From positions 1-13,269 of the forward strand of contig JAKABA010000103.1 in the NCBI GenBank assembly GCA_021802115.1: 13,269 nucleotides of DNA, read 5' to 3'. This document shows, in pieces, positions 5,853 to 13,269 of this stretch. Origin of the DNA: a bacterium (GTDB lineage: Bacteria; Chloroflexota; Dormibacteria; UBA8260; Bog-877). The notes under the pieces are model-generated. The model was not told the DNA's origin, searched no databases, and was given only the letters and a program-made list of their open reading frames with translations. The number at the start of each line of letters is the position of its first letter. The stretch's first letter is position 1. Position numbers and translations under genes: made by a program.

Positions 5853-7895
5853 ATGAGTCGCTCACGCCTCTGTCGGAGTCGCCCTGAGTTGCGGCGCATT
5901 CGTTTCTCTCTCGACGCCATCGGTGCGAGCTTTTCGGGTGATGGCATCGCCCTCGCCGCGGCGGGAACGCTTGCGAGCGGCCTGGCCCTCCTAGGCGCTG
6001 CCCGGCCCGTCGCTGAAGTCCTTGCCCAGCCGGACCAGCTGGACATGGCGTGGATGTACGACAGCTATCTTGCCATCACCCACCATCTGGTGTTTGGTAC
6101 GGAGTACCTGTGGACTTACGGACCGCTTGGCTTCATCGACTCGCCCCTTGAAGTAAGCCGCCACTTGCTTGCTGGGGCCCTAGCGGGGCAGTGGGCGACC
6201 GCCATGGGTCTTGCCGGATTGCTCGTGTATGCCATGCTCCGCCGTGCCCGATGGTCACTGGGATGGGTACTCGTCGTCGTGGTGGCGCTTTGGCTTCCAG
6301 CCGAGTTCTTCGTGGCTTCCTCCCCGTATGAGGAACTCGTTCTTGCCTCGGTGATGATCTTATGGTTGGTTGACGGCCCTGGTAGGCCCAAGGAGCAGGG
6401 GGGGCGGTGGACAGTCTTGGCTGGCGTTCTGCTCGCGGCGGCATGCCTCGTGAAGGCGTCGATGCTACCTGTCGCTGCTGTAACCGTGGTGGCCTGGGCG
6501 ATCCATGCGGCCGCTGAGCGGCGCTGGACAGCCCTGGCTGGCCTCGCGCTGGGACTGACGGTGACCTGGATCTCGGTCTTCGTCACGGTGGGTGGCGGGT
6601 TGTCTGCCGCGCTGCAGTGGCCCGTCGCAGAAGTGCCCGTGATCGTCGGATACTCAGCTATGAGCCTAGCTGGACCCGTCCCGTACTTGGCCTTGGCACT
6701 CTTCGCCGCCGCCGCATTTGCGGGCTGCGCAGCCAGCGTGGTGGGACACCGACCCGGACGCGCATGGATGGCCATCTCTGGCCTGGCTATCGGATTTGAG
6801 GCCTTCAAGGAGAGCTTCGTTCGCCAAGACGTGCATGTGTTCGCCATCTTTTCGGTCCTCGGATGGCTGGCGGTGTTGCTCTGGCTGGCAGGGTCTGGGG
6901 GGGACCCGGGTAGCGGGCTTGTCCAGCACCACCCAGTTCACGTCCGGGTCGAAGGTTGGTTGGCAGGCGTCGCGCTTGCGCTCTGCAGCTTGGTGCTGAT
7001 GAGTTCCGCAGGAAGTTCCGTCCCCAGTCCGCCAGCCGCGCAGGCTCTGGTGCAGGCCGATCTTGGAGCTATTCATTTCGTGTTGTCACCGAACTACGCT
7101 GAGCGGGTCCAGGCGGCCTCGCTCGCAGCCTCGCTCGCGGTGAGGCCTGGGCTTGCCGCGGCCGCACCCGTCCTCCGAGGGAGGAGCGTCTTTGCATGGC
7201 CATTCGACGGAAATGCGGCAGTTGCTGTGGGAGGTCGCGAGGTGTTAGCCCCGATTCCCCAGTCTTACCAAGCATACACTTCGGAACTCGATCGCCTCGA
7301 CGCGCGGTTCTTCCGGCAGGCTCACCGACCACAGTACGGGCTGGTCCAGACCTCCGCTATAGACGGTGAACTTCCGCTTCAGGGCGATGGCCTTACGTTC
7401 GTTTCCATGCTTGCCTGCTACCGACCCATGTTCGTAGCGGGGACCTATTTGGTCGTGCGCTCCTCGGGACCGAGTGGCATGGCTTGCAATCCCGCGCTGC
7501 GCTTGCAGGAACGGCGCCACCGCTGGCGCACTGTGAGGCTTGGGCAGTGGGTCGCGGTGGCGGGCGCGCCAGCCTCCATCGTCATGGCCGACGTGGTGGC
7601 GGACCGGTCGGTCCTCGGAACTCTGGCCAATATCGCTTACAGAAGCGCCCGGCTTGATATCCGGCTTCGTCTGATCGGCGGTGGTCAGGAAACGTTCCAA
7701 CTAGTCAGCCGTACCCTCATCGACGGCACCCTCGTCTCGCAGGTGCTGTCCAGCCCCCAAGCGCTGATGGCCCTGTGGTCCGGGCGTGGGTCAGCCGATG
7801 TCCAGGCAGTCTCAATCGTCGCCGAGAGTCCTGGCCAGTGGGATGCCACGCTTAGAATTCGCCTTGTGGATGTTACTCGCGTCGGGGGTCCGTGA
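5853..7895 (+). CDS. Polytopic membrane protein, GT-C glycosyltransferase-like (680 aa)
   Basis: An integral membrane protein with roughly ten to twelve hydrophobic segments between residues 31 and 385 and a hydrophilic C-terminal part (about 386-680) probably on the outer face. After the first helix comes an acidic loop, DQLDMAWMYDSYLAI (61-75), then FGTEYLWTYGPLGFIDSP (81-98). The D-x-x-W and YGPLGF pattern, with FKESFVRQDVHVF (318-330) before the last helices, is one I recall from uncharacterised GT-C-like proteins. GT-C enzymes use lipid-phosphate-linked sugars and act outside the membrane; that activity is inferred here. The outer part has a Y-x-x-YT...LD...F stretch (472-487) and ends in beta-rich sequence. 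The ATG has no evident Shine-Dalgarno. An in-frame TGA at 5823 excludes an upstream start. The direct repeat at 5791-5830 lies just ahead. Neighbouring glycosyltransferases suggest work on the same glycan. Confidence 0.8.
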   Translation: MSRSRLCRSRPELRRIRFSLDAIGASFSGDGIALAAAGTLASGLALLGAARPVAEVLAQPDQLDMAWMYDSYLAITHHLVFGTEYLWTYGPLGFIDSPLEVSRHLLAGALAGQWATAMGLAGLLVYAMLRRARWSLGWVLVVVVALWLPAEFFVASSPYEELVLASVMILWLVDGPGRPKEQGGRWTVLAGVLLAAACLVKASMLPVAAVTVVAWAIHAAAERRWTALAGLALGLTVTWISVFVTVGGGLSAALQWPVAEVPVIVGYSAMSLAGPVPYLALALFAAAAFAGCAASVVGHRPGRAWMAISGLAIGFEAFKESFVRQDVHVFAIFSVLGWLAVLLWLAGSGGDPGSGLVQHHPVHVRVEGWLAGVALALCSLVLMSSAGSSVPSPPAAQALVQADLGAIHFVLSPNYAERVQAASLAASLAVRPGLAAAAPVLRGRSVFAWPFDGNAAVAVGGREVLAPIPQSYQAYTSELDRLDARFFRQAHRPQYGLVQTSAIDGELPLQGDGLTFVSMLACYRPMFVAGTYLVVRSSGPSGMACNPALRLQERRHRWRTVRLGQWVAVAGAPASIVMADVVADRSVLGTLANIAYRSARLDIRLRLIGGGQETFQLVSRTLIDGTLVSQVLSSPQALMALWSGRGSADVQAVSIVAESPGQWDATLRIRLVDVTRVGGP

Positions 7896-8150
7896 GCATG
7901 TAGCAGCGAGAAGCGCTCTGCAGCACCGCTGGCCACCCCAACCCTGCGGGAGTTCCGCCGTATGGAGGGATCCAGTCGCCCGGACGCTGCGCAGAGACAT
8001 TGCTAGTGATCATCAGAATCTTTACAGAGCTGTTCACTGAAATGGCCCGCCTGAGGCCGGCCTTTGGCGGAAGTTCGCAAAGGGTGAAGAAGGAGCGGAG
8101 CTTCTCCAATCTGGCGGTGTCATGCCAACCAGTGGGAGGGGCTCTAGGCG
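7896..8150. other. Spacer after the membrane protein gene
   Basis: No gene is seen. Short frames on both strands lack domains or codon bias. It contains a GC-rich imperfect palindrome at 8047-8070 and, near its end, purine-rich GGGAGGGG (8134-8141), which may be the old ribosome-binding site of the decayed istA-like gene that follows. Confidence 0.4.
8047..8070. repeat. 24-base imperfect palindrome
   Basis: CCGCC-tga-GGCC is followed directly by GGCC-ttt-GGCGG, so both outer and inner arms pair around a central GGCCGGCC. It lies about 150 bases after the stop of the membrane protein gene. With no T-run it is not a typical intrinsic terminator, but it could be an actinomycete I-shaped terminator or an IS-end relic. 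Confidence 0.35.
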
Positions 8151-8560
8151 ATGATCACACGGGGAGAAGAGGTGGAAGCGACCGCGCGGCAGCAGCTTGG
8201 GTGGTCGATCTCGGCCGTTGACACCACACTTGGGACGAGACCGCAAGACGGCGCGGGCGCATTTGCGGGGCGATCGCGAGGCAGGGTTACGGCAGCGGTC
8301 GAAGTCGGACCTTCTCGGGAAGGTCGTGATGTAACTGCAGGCTCGGTTTGCCGACAGCGCTCACATTCCGGCCACACCCGCCGAGTATCCCGGGTTCCGC
8401 AGCAAACCAGTGGGTAGAGGGGTGGAGGCGGCGCGCGTTGAGGAGCTCGCGAAGTGCGCGCAGAGCTCGGGTGGGGAGGGGTCGGCCAGAGGGGATGCTG
8501 GTGGGAGTCCTCGGGCACTCCGTTGGCCCAGGTAGTTGTTGGCGGCGAGAGGCTTCCTGG
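8151..8560 (+). pseudogene. istA: IS21-family IstA transposase remnant (N-terminal part)
   Basis: From the ATG at 8151 the first frame gives MITRGEEVEA and QQLGWSISAV, the opening of IstA (compare MITREEEVE...GWSISAIARHLG). A shift of one base near 8229 gives LGRDRKTARAHLRGDREAG in the next frame, a close match to the IstA helix-turn-helix LGRDRKTVRAYL-x-GER. A stop at 8332-8334 interrupts it, then the same frame continues ARFADSAHIPAT, like the IstA ARxADDxHxxAT segment. In a third frame, LVGVLGHS (8498-8521) matches the start of the DDE core (LLVGVLSHSG). The remnant therefore holds the IstA N-terminal third in three frames and is inactive. No istB was found. The right boundary is approximate, and the sequence runs into another IS remnant. 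Family assignment rests on motif order seen by eye. Confidence 0.65.
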
Positions 8561-8844
8561 ATCAGGGTTCGGCGCAAGCCGGGTAGAGGGCATCAAGGGG
8601 AGCCAGGAGGCGGGCGACACGCCGACCCTCCTTCGTAGGCGCTCAGCTGCACGGTATCGGTGAGGAGTCCGCGCTCGCCCTCCAGTAGACGGGTCCCCGG
8701 ACGCACCTGCGCGAGCTGGGACCCTGTCCGGGGTGCCGTCCCGCTCGTGCGCCGGGCACCAGAGCTTCTACTAGGAGTGGGTGTTGTGCATCTTGGAGCC
8801 CTACTGCGTCGGGCGCACGAACCGACTGGTTTGCAGTAGGCCCG
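8561..8844. other. Unassigned junction between two IS remnants
   Basis: No clear match to either neighbouring element. A frame around 8600-8660 (EAGDTPTLLRRRSAARYR) might be more IstA, and one around 8790-8850 could belong to either element, but both are too degenerate to call. Confidence 0.3.
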
Positions 8845-9127
8845 CCTCACCTCTGTGGGAGTTCGCAGGCCACTACGCCTGGTTCGCGCTCTCCGCTATG
8901 GCCTACACCATGGCTCGCTGGGTGCTGGGCATCAGTCACCGAGAGCAACTGCCAGTTCTCATCACCGCCGGTGTCGCTTGCGCCGCTGCCTGTTGCCCGT
9001 CCCCGGAACAGGCCACCCGGCCCGCCCGCTACCTGACCAAGCAGATGCGCGGGCGCTGGCCCTGGATGCTGCTGAGTTCCTGGACCGCCTCCGTCGGCCG
9101 TGCCGCCACCTGCCCGCGCCCTACTGA
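8845..9127 (+). pseudogene. IS1380-family transposase remnant (C-terminal part)
   Basis: One frame gives SPLWEFAG then HYAWFALSAMAYTMARW and GISHREQ (about 8847-8948). The order matches the conserved C-terminal region of actinobacterial IS1380 transposases: LPSGRFAANAAW, then a hydrophobic AHNLARW stretch, then GLGEQ. The match then moves to another frame, with RLRRCLLPVPGTGH (from 8975) and AAEFLDRLRR to LPAP at the stop (9125-9127). These fit the TLRRRFxxLAGRLTRS and final FxxALxRLRxLPxP segments of the family. The catalytic part upstream is absent or unrecognisable, so this is a dead 3' fragment. Terminal repeats were not identified. The assignment is from remembered family motifs, not from a search. 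Confidence 0.55.
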
Positions 9128-9389
9128 TTTGCCCGCGAAGACCTACGCCCGGCGGCAGCGTGCCTGCGGGGGAATCTTCGGCCGAGCCCGGCCTGCGGCG
9201 GTCCCTGGGCCGTGGTGTCCCGCCGTCTTGAAGCCCTGACCATGACTCTACAGGGGGTATCCCTCATCCTCCGCCTACGAAGGCTGCCCGGCCCTCCCGC
9301 GCTCCCGCTCCTCAAGGCTCGGTTGGTTGTCCCGACCGGGTCGAACTCAGCAAAGCTAGGACCTGACGCCCAGCCCGACCAGGTGTGGA
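9128..9389. other. Unassigned stretch between the IS1380-like and IS3-like remnants
   Basis: No gene is recognised. It probably contains the right end of the IS1380-like element and the missing left part of the IS3-like one, but I could not define ends. Confidence 0.3.
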
Positions 9390-10030
9390 ACTCACGTAGT
9401 GACCAACGTGGTAGTCTACGTGCGCCTATCCACCTACCGGGCTTGGCCCGCGCCGAGAGGGCGCCAAGGAGGCCCATGCGCCAGACCGCTCTGATATCGG
9501 GAGTTAAAGGCCGAGGTGGCTGGTACGCGGCTAACCCACTCCCGACCAAAGCCACTGCCGCCTATAGCGTGGCTGACGCACCTTTCATCGTCACCCGATC
9601 ACCTAGTGACGACCCCGCCAGGGTGCGCTTCACAACCCAGTAGGAGAGCGATTGCTTCTCCTACGGGACGATGTCACCGACTCCGGCAGTCTCGCCCGAG
9701 CCGACCTTGCCGCTTGGCAAGATGAGGGCCACCATCTAGCCACACAAAGGCACGTTCTCATGTCCCCCCGGCGGCTTGAGTACACGAGCGAGATCGCGGC
9801 AATGGACTCGGTTAGGCACTTTGGAGCAATTGGGGCCGCCTCAAGACCGTGCCAAAGGGCTGGGAGCGTACTTCCGCCATGAGAGCTTCGCGCCTCCTTC
9901 AACACCACGGCGCATCCTTCCGGACACGCGCCGATTACGCCGTCACCGAGTTCCACTTAGACGGGATGGCTACGGGATGCTGCGACGCGCAGTGTTGTAA
10001 GGATGGGGCGGCATTTCGTTCAATGGTGAG
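9390..10030 (+). pseudogene. IS3-family OrfB (integrase-core) transposase remnant
   Basis: Fragments of an IS3 OrfB follow each other in correct order but in changing frames. YSVADAPFIVT (9563-9595) matches LWVADFTYV-x-T around the first catalytic Asp. PSRRAIAS (9636-9659) matches FSRRIVGW. LEYTSEIAAMDSV and RHFGAIGA (9775-9837) match the HSDRG-x-xYTS to SFGRTG region, with the second catalytic Asp position replaced (SPRRLEYTS). SFRTRADYAVTEFHLDG (9915-9965) matches the SFxTRAxARxAVxEFI segment, followed in another frame by DGYGMLRRAVL and then GISFNGE, like WYNxRRRHSxLGxISPxEFE. At least three frameshifts and one stop make it inactive. The start is vague: VVVYVRLSTY near 9400 may be the VYGARK region. 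No orfA or inverted repeats were found. The family call rests on several ordered motifs. Confidence 0.6.
9393..9422. repeat. 30-base interrupted dyad
   Basis: CACGTAG (9393-9399) and CTACGTG (9416-9422) are exact inverted repeats flanking a central palindromic ACGT. It lies at the start of the IS3-like remnant, so it may be chance structure within former coding sequence rather than a regulator site. Confidence 0.25.
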
Positions 10031-10454
10031 TCACCTCCACCGCGAAGAGACGGTTGCCGACTGCACCCTCACCAGACAGATTGCTACGGCGCTGGCCACC
10101 CAGGCAACGTACGACTCAACGCCCTCGGCGGCTGACGCCGCTGGCGCGATCGCCAAGATTCCATACACTCGATGCTGATGACGTTCCGTACTCTCGACTC
10201 CCTTGACGCCTTCATTCCGTTCGTCACTTGGCCCGTTGTGCCTGAGCTCTCGCAAAGAGCTTTCTCGCTAACTAGTAGCAATCCGACAAACCTCGTTCAC
10301 ACCGGCGCAGGAACCCTGAGCGGGCCGGACAGCCGCAAGCGGGTCACTGGAAGCTCAGCACCCGAACGGCTGCCCAGTCGGAAGTGCCCGGTTGCCCCGG
10401 CCTCCAGGTTCCGAGAAGGGTTTGGGGATGCCCTACCGCCGGTTGGAATAGCTC
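10031..10454. other. Gene-free stretch before the GT2-GT4 fusion gene
   Basis: A frame of about 100 codons (10172-10483) overlaps the start of the next gene in another frame and has no recognisable content. I call nothing coding here. The stretch holds a small stem-loop (10245-10261) and the start region of the next gene. Confidence 0.4.
10245..10261 (+). terminator. Weak stem-loop, possible terminator relic
   Basis: AGCTCT (10245-10250) and AGAGCT (10256-10261) pair around a five-base loop and are followed by TTCTC. The stem is short and the T-run poor, so a terminator is only possible. Confidence 0.2.
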
Positions 10455-12716
10455 TTGGCTCAGCCATGCCCTTCGCAGGTTGACAGTCTAGTGTTCCACA
10501 CCACACGCGATGCGGATGAGGCCCGGCATGTCATCGGCGCAACTGGCGCCAGTATCGTCGTCGCCGTCCCCATCTTCAATGCATTCGACGAGGTCCGCGC
10601 CTGCACTGAAGCAATCTGGCGGCACGCGCCCGAAGATGTGCCGCTGCTGCTCGTAGATGACGCTAGTCCCGATGAAGATGCCCTCGCGCGTCTTGAGCGC
10701 GCGGCCGCCATGCGACAGCCGGAGCGCCGCACCACTGTGCTCCTACGGCGCGCCAGCAACGGAGGCTTCGTCGAGTCAGCTAACCTGGCATTCGGGGTGG
10801 CTGGACGGGCGGATGTCGTACTTGTGAATAGCGATGTTCAGGTTGCTGCCAATTGGATACAAGGTTTGCATGCGGCTGTGACGGTCGACAATACAGTTGC
10901 CTCTGCCAGCTGCCTAACCAACCACGGGTCGATCTTGTCTGTGCCGGAGCGGAACCAGCCGACCAGTTGCTTGCCGCGGGGGCTGGATCTGGCTCGTGCT
11001 GCCGACCTCGTTTCGCGAGGGAGCCCGAAACTTCATCCTCATATTCCCACAGCGGTTGGGCATTGTGTGTACTTTCGGAGAATCGCGCTGGACGCTGTGG
11101 GCGTGTTCTCGACAGCCTTTTCCCCCGGGTACGGCGAGGAAGTCGAGTGGAGCCAACGAGCGGTTGGCATGGGATTCACTCACGTTCTCGCTGACGACGT
11201 ATTCGTATTTCACAGCGGAGGCGCCTCCTTCGGCGCCGGCTCGGACTGGGCATCCCGGCGAGAACGGCACGATGCTTTGGTAGCGCGGAGGCATCCCTAC
11301 TACCTGCAATATGTTAAGTCTGTGTCGGAGGACGCTACCTCCCCGCTTGCGGCCTCGCTTCTCGCGGCGCGCCGATCGCTGAATGGGTTGACGGTCCTCA
11401 TTGACGGTTCGTGTTTAGGGATGTCACTTACTGGGACGCAGCGCGTCGTTCTCGAGCTGACTGGGGCGCTTGCGGCAGACGACCGGGTTGGGAGGATAGA
11501 GCTACTGGTTCCTGACGTGCTGCCGGGGTACGTACGCGCCTTCCTACGGGACATCCCCAACGTTGCACCGGTTACCGCGCGTACTGTAAACTTGAAGCCC
11601 TCGGCGAAGGCCGACGTCGTGTTCCGGCCGTACCAATTCACATCTCTCGCAGAAGTGCAGCAGTTGGAGCGGCTGGGACACCGGTTGGTGGTCTTGCAGC
11701 TCGATTTCATCGCATACCAGAATCCAGCCTACTTTGCCAGCTACGGAGAGTGGGTGCGCTATAGAGCGACTCAGCGCCTCGCTTTGACCGCGGTGGACGG
11801 AGTGGGCTTCATAAGTCAACGAATCTACGATCAAGCAGCCCAAGCGCACTTGCTACCGAAGTCTACCGCTTGGGCGGTCGTACACCCGGGAGTGCACGGC
11901 GCGCACTTGAGCGAGCCCGCGAGACCACCGGCGGGGGTTGACGGCTTGGGACTGGCACGTGGGTTCTTGCTCCAGTTGGGAGCCGCGTTTGCCCATAAGA
12001 ACAGGCTGTTCACGCTGAGGCTCGCGGAGCAGTTATGGATGTCCGGCTGGGAGGGGACATTGGTGCTAGCGGGTGCCGAGCCTGCGTCTGGTTCCTCTGC
12101 CCCGTATGAGCGGGAGTGGCTCGCCCACCGGCCAGAGTGGGCGAGGAAGACAGTGATTCTTGGCGGAGTTTCGGAAGCGGAGAAGAACTGGCTTTATGCT
12201 AACGCGAGTCTCGTCGTGTATCCGAGCATTTCAGAGGGCTTCGGCTTGGTCCCTTTCGAGGCGGCGGAGTTTGGAACCCCATGCTTGAGCACGCGCCAGG
12301 GTTCGCTGGATGAGATTTTGCCCGATGAGTTGCTGACGCTTTCCACGTTTGACCCTCAGCTGGAGGCGCCCTTGGTGCGGAGGATACTCGATAGTCCTGA
12401 AGTGGCCGCTGGTATGGTCGAGGCGGTGAGGCGTTGTAGCGAGGAGTTCACTTGGCGGCGAGCTGGGGACGCGTTAGCGGAGTTGCTGTTGACGGTGACC
12501 GGTGCTCCCAGGAGTCCTACCGTTGCGGTGCGATTCGGCACGGAGAGCGTGTCGCTGGTTTCGAAGTCGTCCTACCGGCTGGGCCGAGTGCTTCTCGACC
12601 CGCTGGCAGAGAGCGCGCGTAGATCGAGGTTGATTCAGAATCGGGTTTTCCCTGGGGCGACGGTGCGGGGTAAATTGCTGCGCCGGGCGTATCACCGGAT
12701 TGCAGGGGACTTGTGA
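10455..12716 (+). CDS. GT2-GT4 bifunctional glycosyltransferase (753 aa)
   Basis: Two fused glycosyltransferases, both expected in the cytoplasm. Residues about 31-290 are a GT-A family 2 enzyme: SIVVAVPIFNAFDEVRAC, LLLVDDASPD, NGGFVESAN, then VLVNSDVQV (122-130) at the DxD position in the NSD form usual for this subgroup. PTAVGHCVYFRR, GYGEEVEW with the likely catalytic acids (228-231), and ADDVFVFHSGGASFG follow. Residues about 311-680 are a GT-B family 4 enzyme: TGTQRVV, HPGVH, LGAAFAHKN, and SEGFGLVPFEAAEFGTP (593-609) with E594 and E602 as the E-x7-E pair. A basic tail of about 70 residues (686-753) has no known domain and could bind membrane. Donor and acceptor are unknown; successive addition of two sugars to a surface glycan is inferred. 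The TTG at 10455 is the farthest possible start because TAG lies at 10449-10451. GTG at 10491 is an alternative that keeps the full fold. Confidence 0.88.
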   Translation: MAQPCPSQVDSLVFHTTRDADEARHVIGATGASIVVAVPIFNAFDEVRACTEAIWRHAPEDVPLLLVDDASPDEDALARLERAAAMRQPERRTTVLLRRASNGGFVESANLAFGVAGRADVVLVNSDVQVAANWIQGLHAAVTVDNTVASASCLTNHGSILSVPERNQPTSCLPRGLDLARAADLVSRGSPKLHPHIPTAVGHCVYFRRIALDAVGVFSTAFSPGYGEEVEWSQRAVGMGFTHVLADDVFVFHSGGASFGAGSDWASRRERHDALVARRHPYYLQYVKSVSEDATSPLAASLLAARRSLNGLTVLIDGSCLGMSLTGTQRVVLELTGALAADDRVGRIELLVPDVLPGYVRAFLRDIPNVAPVTARTVNLKPSAKADVVFRPYQFTSLAEVQQLERLGHRLVVLQLDFIAYQNPAYFASYGEWVRYRATQRLALTAVDGVGFISQRIYDQAAQAHLLPKSTAWAVVHPGVHGAHLSEPARPPAGVDGLGLARGFLLQLGAAFAHKNRLFTLRLAEQLWMSGWEGTLVLAGAEPASGSSAPYEREWLAHRPEWARKTVILGGVSEAEKNWLYANASLVVYPSISEGFGLVPFEAAEFGTPCLSTRQGSLDEILPDELLTLSTFDPQLEAPLVRRILDSPEVAAGMVEAVRRCSEEFTWRRAGDALAELLLTVTGAPRSPTVAVRFGTESVSLVSKSSYRLGRVLLDPLAESARRSRLIQNRVFPGATVRGKLLRRAYHRIAGDL

Positions 12717-13207
12717 CTACTTGACAGCGCGGTGAGGTTTCCGTGGGAGTATCGTTGTGAGGGCGCTGGGTGCGGCTCAAGGTGGGGACCGGGCAGGAGC
12801 CGGGGAGGGGGGAGTGACGCAATCGTGGATGGGGATGACGGCGTAGGCGAGGGCGCACGGCGATTGGGGCTGGATCCAGGTGGCTCGACACCCTCCCGCG
12901 CCCCGTTTCACCCGGCTTCCGCAGCAGGCGGCACGCGATGAGCGAAAAGCGCCAAGAGATGGGCAAATTGGTTCAAGGCGTTCCGGGCGTGTAGTGCCTA
13001 GCCTCAATTTTTCGGTAGCGCGCTGAAACCGGGGGACTTGGTGGCCGGCTGGCAGCGAGGCCATGCCCTGCACGGCACAACCCCGGCCGGGGTGGGCAAG
13101 AGGTGGGGACATGCACCTTCAACCCGACTTTGACACGGAGCGGCGGAAGTGAGATCAAACCGGACTGGACGTGTCACAACATCGAGTTGGGACGTGGTGG
13201 GGCGTGG
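12717..13207. other. Gene-free spacer downstream of the GT2-GT4 gene
   Basis: No credible gene is seen on either strand; the longest frames are Pro/Arg-rich and domain-free. A perfect -35 hexamer TTGACA (12721-12726) has no acceptable -10 partner. A 12-base palindrome CCCCGGCCGGGG (13081-13092) is present but has no T-run. A short plus frame near 13021-13080 (GDLVAGWQRGHALHG) looks protein-like but is too brief to name. Confidence 0.45.
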
Positions 13208-13269
13208 TCAGGCTGCGGCGGTCAGGGGTAGCCGGGCGGGGAGGATGTAGCCCAGGGCCGAGGCCACGG
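13208..13269 (-). CDS. Probable C-terminal end of a minus-strand gene, cut by the window edge
   Basis: The minus strand is open from the right edge to a TGA at 13208-13210, giving a tail of 19 complete codons, VASALGYILPARLPLTAAA. Almost every codon ends in G or C, as in the left-edge gene, and the tail is hydrophobic, hinting at a membrane protein or a transposase end. It is too short to identify, and chance cannot be excluded. Confidence 0.3.
   Translation of the reverse strand, partial: VASALGYILPARLPLTAAA

Noticed and set aside
7873..8109. A minus-strand 78-codon frame with a plausible-looking N-terminus (MEKLRSFFTLCELPPKAG).
   Set aside because: It overlaps the 3' end of the membrane protein gene antisense, has no Shine-Dalgarno and shows no known domain.
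9320..9370. Sequence resembling a tRNA T-loop (GGTCGAACTC).
   Set aside because: The flanking bases do not form a T-stem, and no acceptor, D or anticodon arms can be built around it.
9652..9882. A 76-codon frame with an excellent AGGAG five bases before a TTG start, and an inverted repeat TCGTCAC/GTGACGA (9588-9612) just upstream, looking like a regulated small gene.
   Set aside because: The supposed Shine-Dalgarno lies in sequence that, in another frame, reads PSRRAIAS, and the frame itself carries YTSEIAAM, both parts of the IS3 OrfB remnant. The small-gene signals are best explained as chance inside old transposase sequence.
9849..10178. A 109-codon frame containing a CCDAQCC cysteine cluster that might suggest a small metal-binding protein.
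   Set aside because: Its first third (SFRTRADYAVTEF) matches the IS3 integrase core. There is no Shine-Dalgarno, and the cysteine part lies after the frameshift, where another frame continues the transposase.
12721..12749. Perfect TTGACA hexamer right after the GT2-GT4 gene, a possible promoter.
   Set aside because: No acceptable -10 hexamer occurs at 16-19 bases, and no gene follows on that strand within the window.
1..13269. CRISPR arrays, tRNA/rRNA genes, phage genes or toxin-antitoxin pairs.
   Set aside because: No regularly spaced repeat series, RNA gene signatures or protein motifs of these types were seen on either strand.

Overview
The window reads as high-GC bacterial chromosome, most likely from an actinomycete (Actinomycetota). 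The clues are GC-rich third codon positions, GTG/TTG starts, glycan-synthesis membrane proteins of an actinobacterial type and IS remnants of families common in that phylum. The phylum is inferred; no rRNA or other marker gene is present. Only about 61 percent of the window is in credible reading frames, which is low for such a genome.

Layout. (1) At the left edge, on the minus strand, is the first 50 codons of a polytopic membrane protein (151 down to the edge). (2) 152-1719 has no intact gene. It holds short dyads, a larger stem-loop, the frameshifted remains of a DDE transposase (about 1046-1376) and an inverted repeat just before the next gene. (3) 1720-5346 encodes a 1208-residue protein that joins an N-terminal nucleotide-sugar glycosyltransferase, a GT4-type glycosyltransferase, a long helical/coiled-coil stretch and a C-terminal SAM methyltransferase. 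(4) 5347-5852 is a gene-free spacer with a candidate promoter and a direct repeat next to the following start. (5) 5853-7895 encodes a 680-residue polytopic membrane protein that resembles GT-C glycosyltransferases and has a large C-terminal extracytoplasmic part. (6) 7896-10454 is an insertion-sequence graveyard: an IS21 IstA-like remnant, an IS1380-like remnant and an IS3-like OrfB remnant lie in tandem, all on the plus strand and all broken by frameshifts and stops. (7) 10455-12716 encodes a 753-residue GT2-GT4 fusion. (8) 12717-13207 is gene-free. The last 62 bases probably hold the 3' end of another minus-strand gene.

How it works together (inference). The three intact genes form a surface-polysaccharide or glycoconjugate locus. 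Two cytoplasmic multi-domain enzymes would build and, in one case, methylate a glycan, and a GT-C-like membrane protein would act on lipid-linked sugar at the outer face. The methyltransferase joined by a helical spacer to glycosyltransferases recalls the logic of WbdD, where chain end-capping and a coiled-coil ruler set polysaccharide length, but here everything is on one polypeptide. The genes are too far apart to be a tight operon. The IS remnants suggest the locus has been repeatedly invaded, as is common for variable surface-glycan loci.
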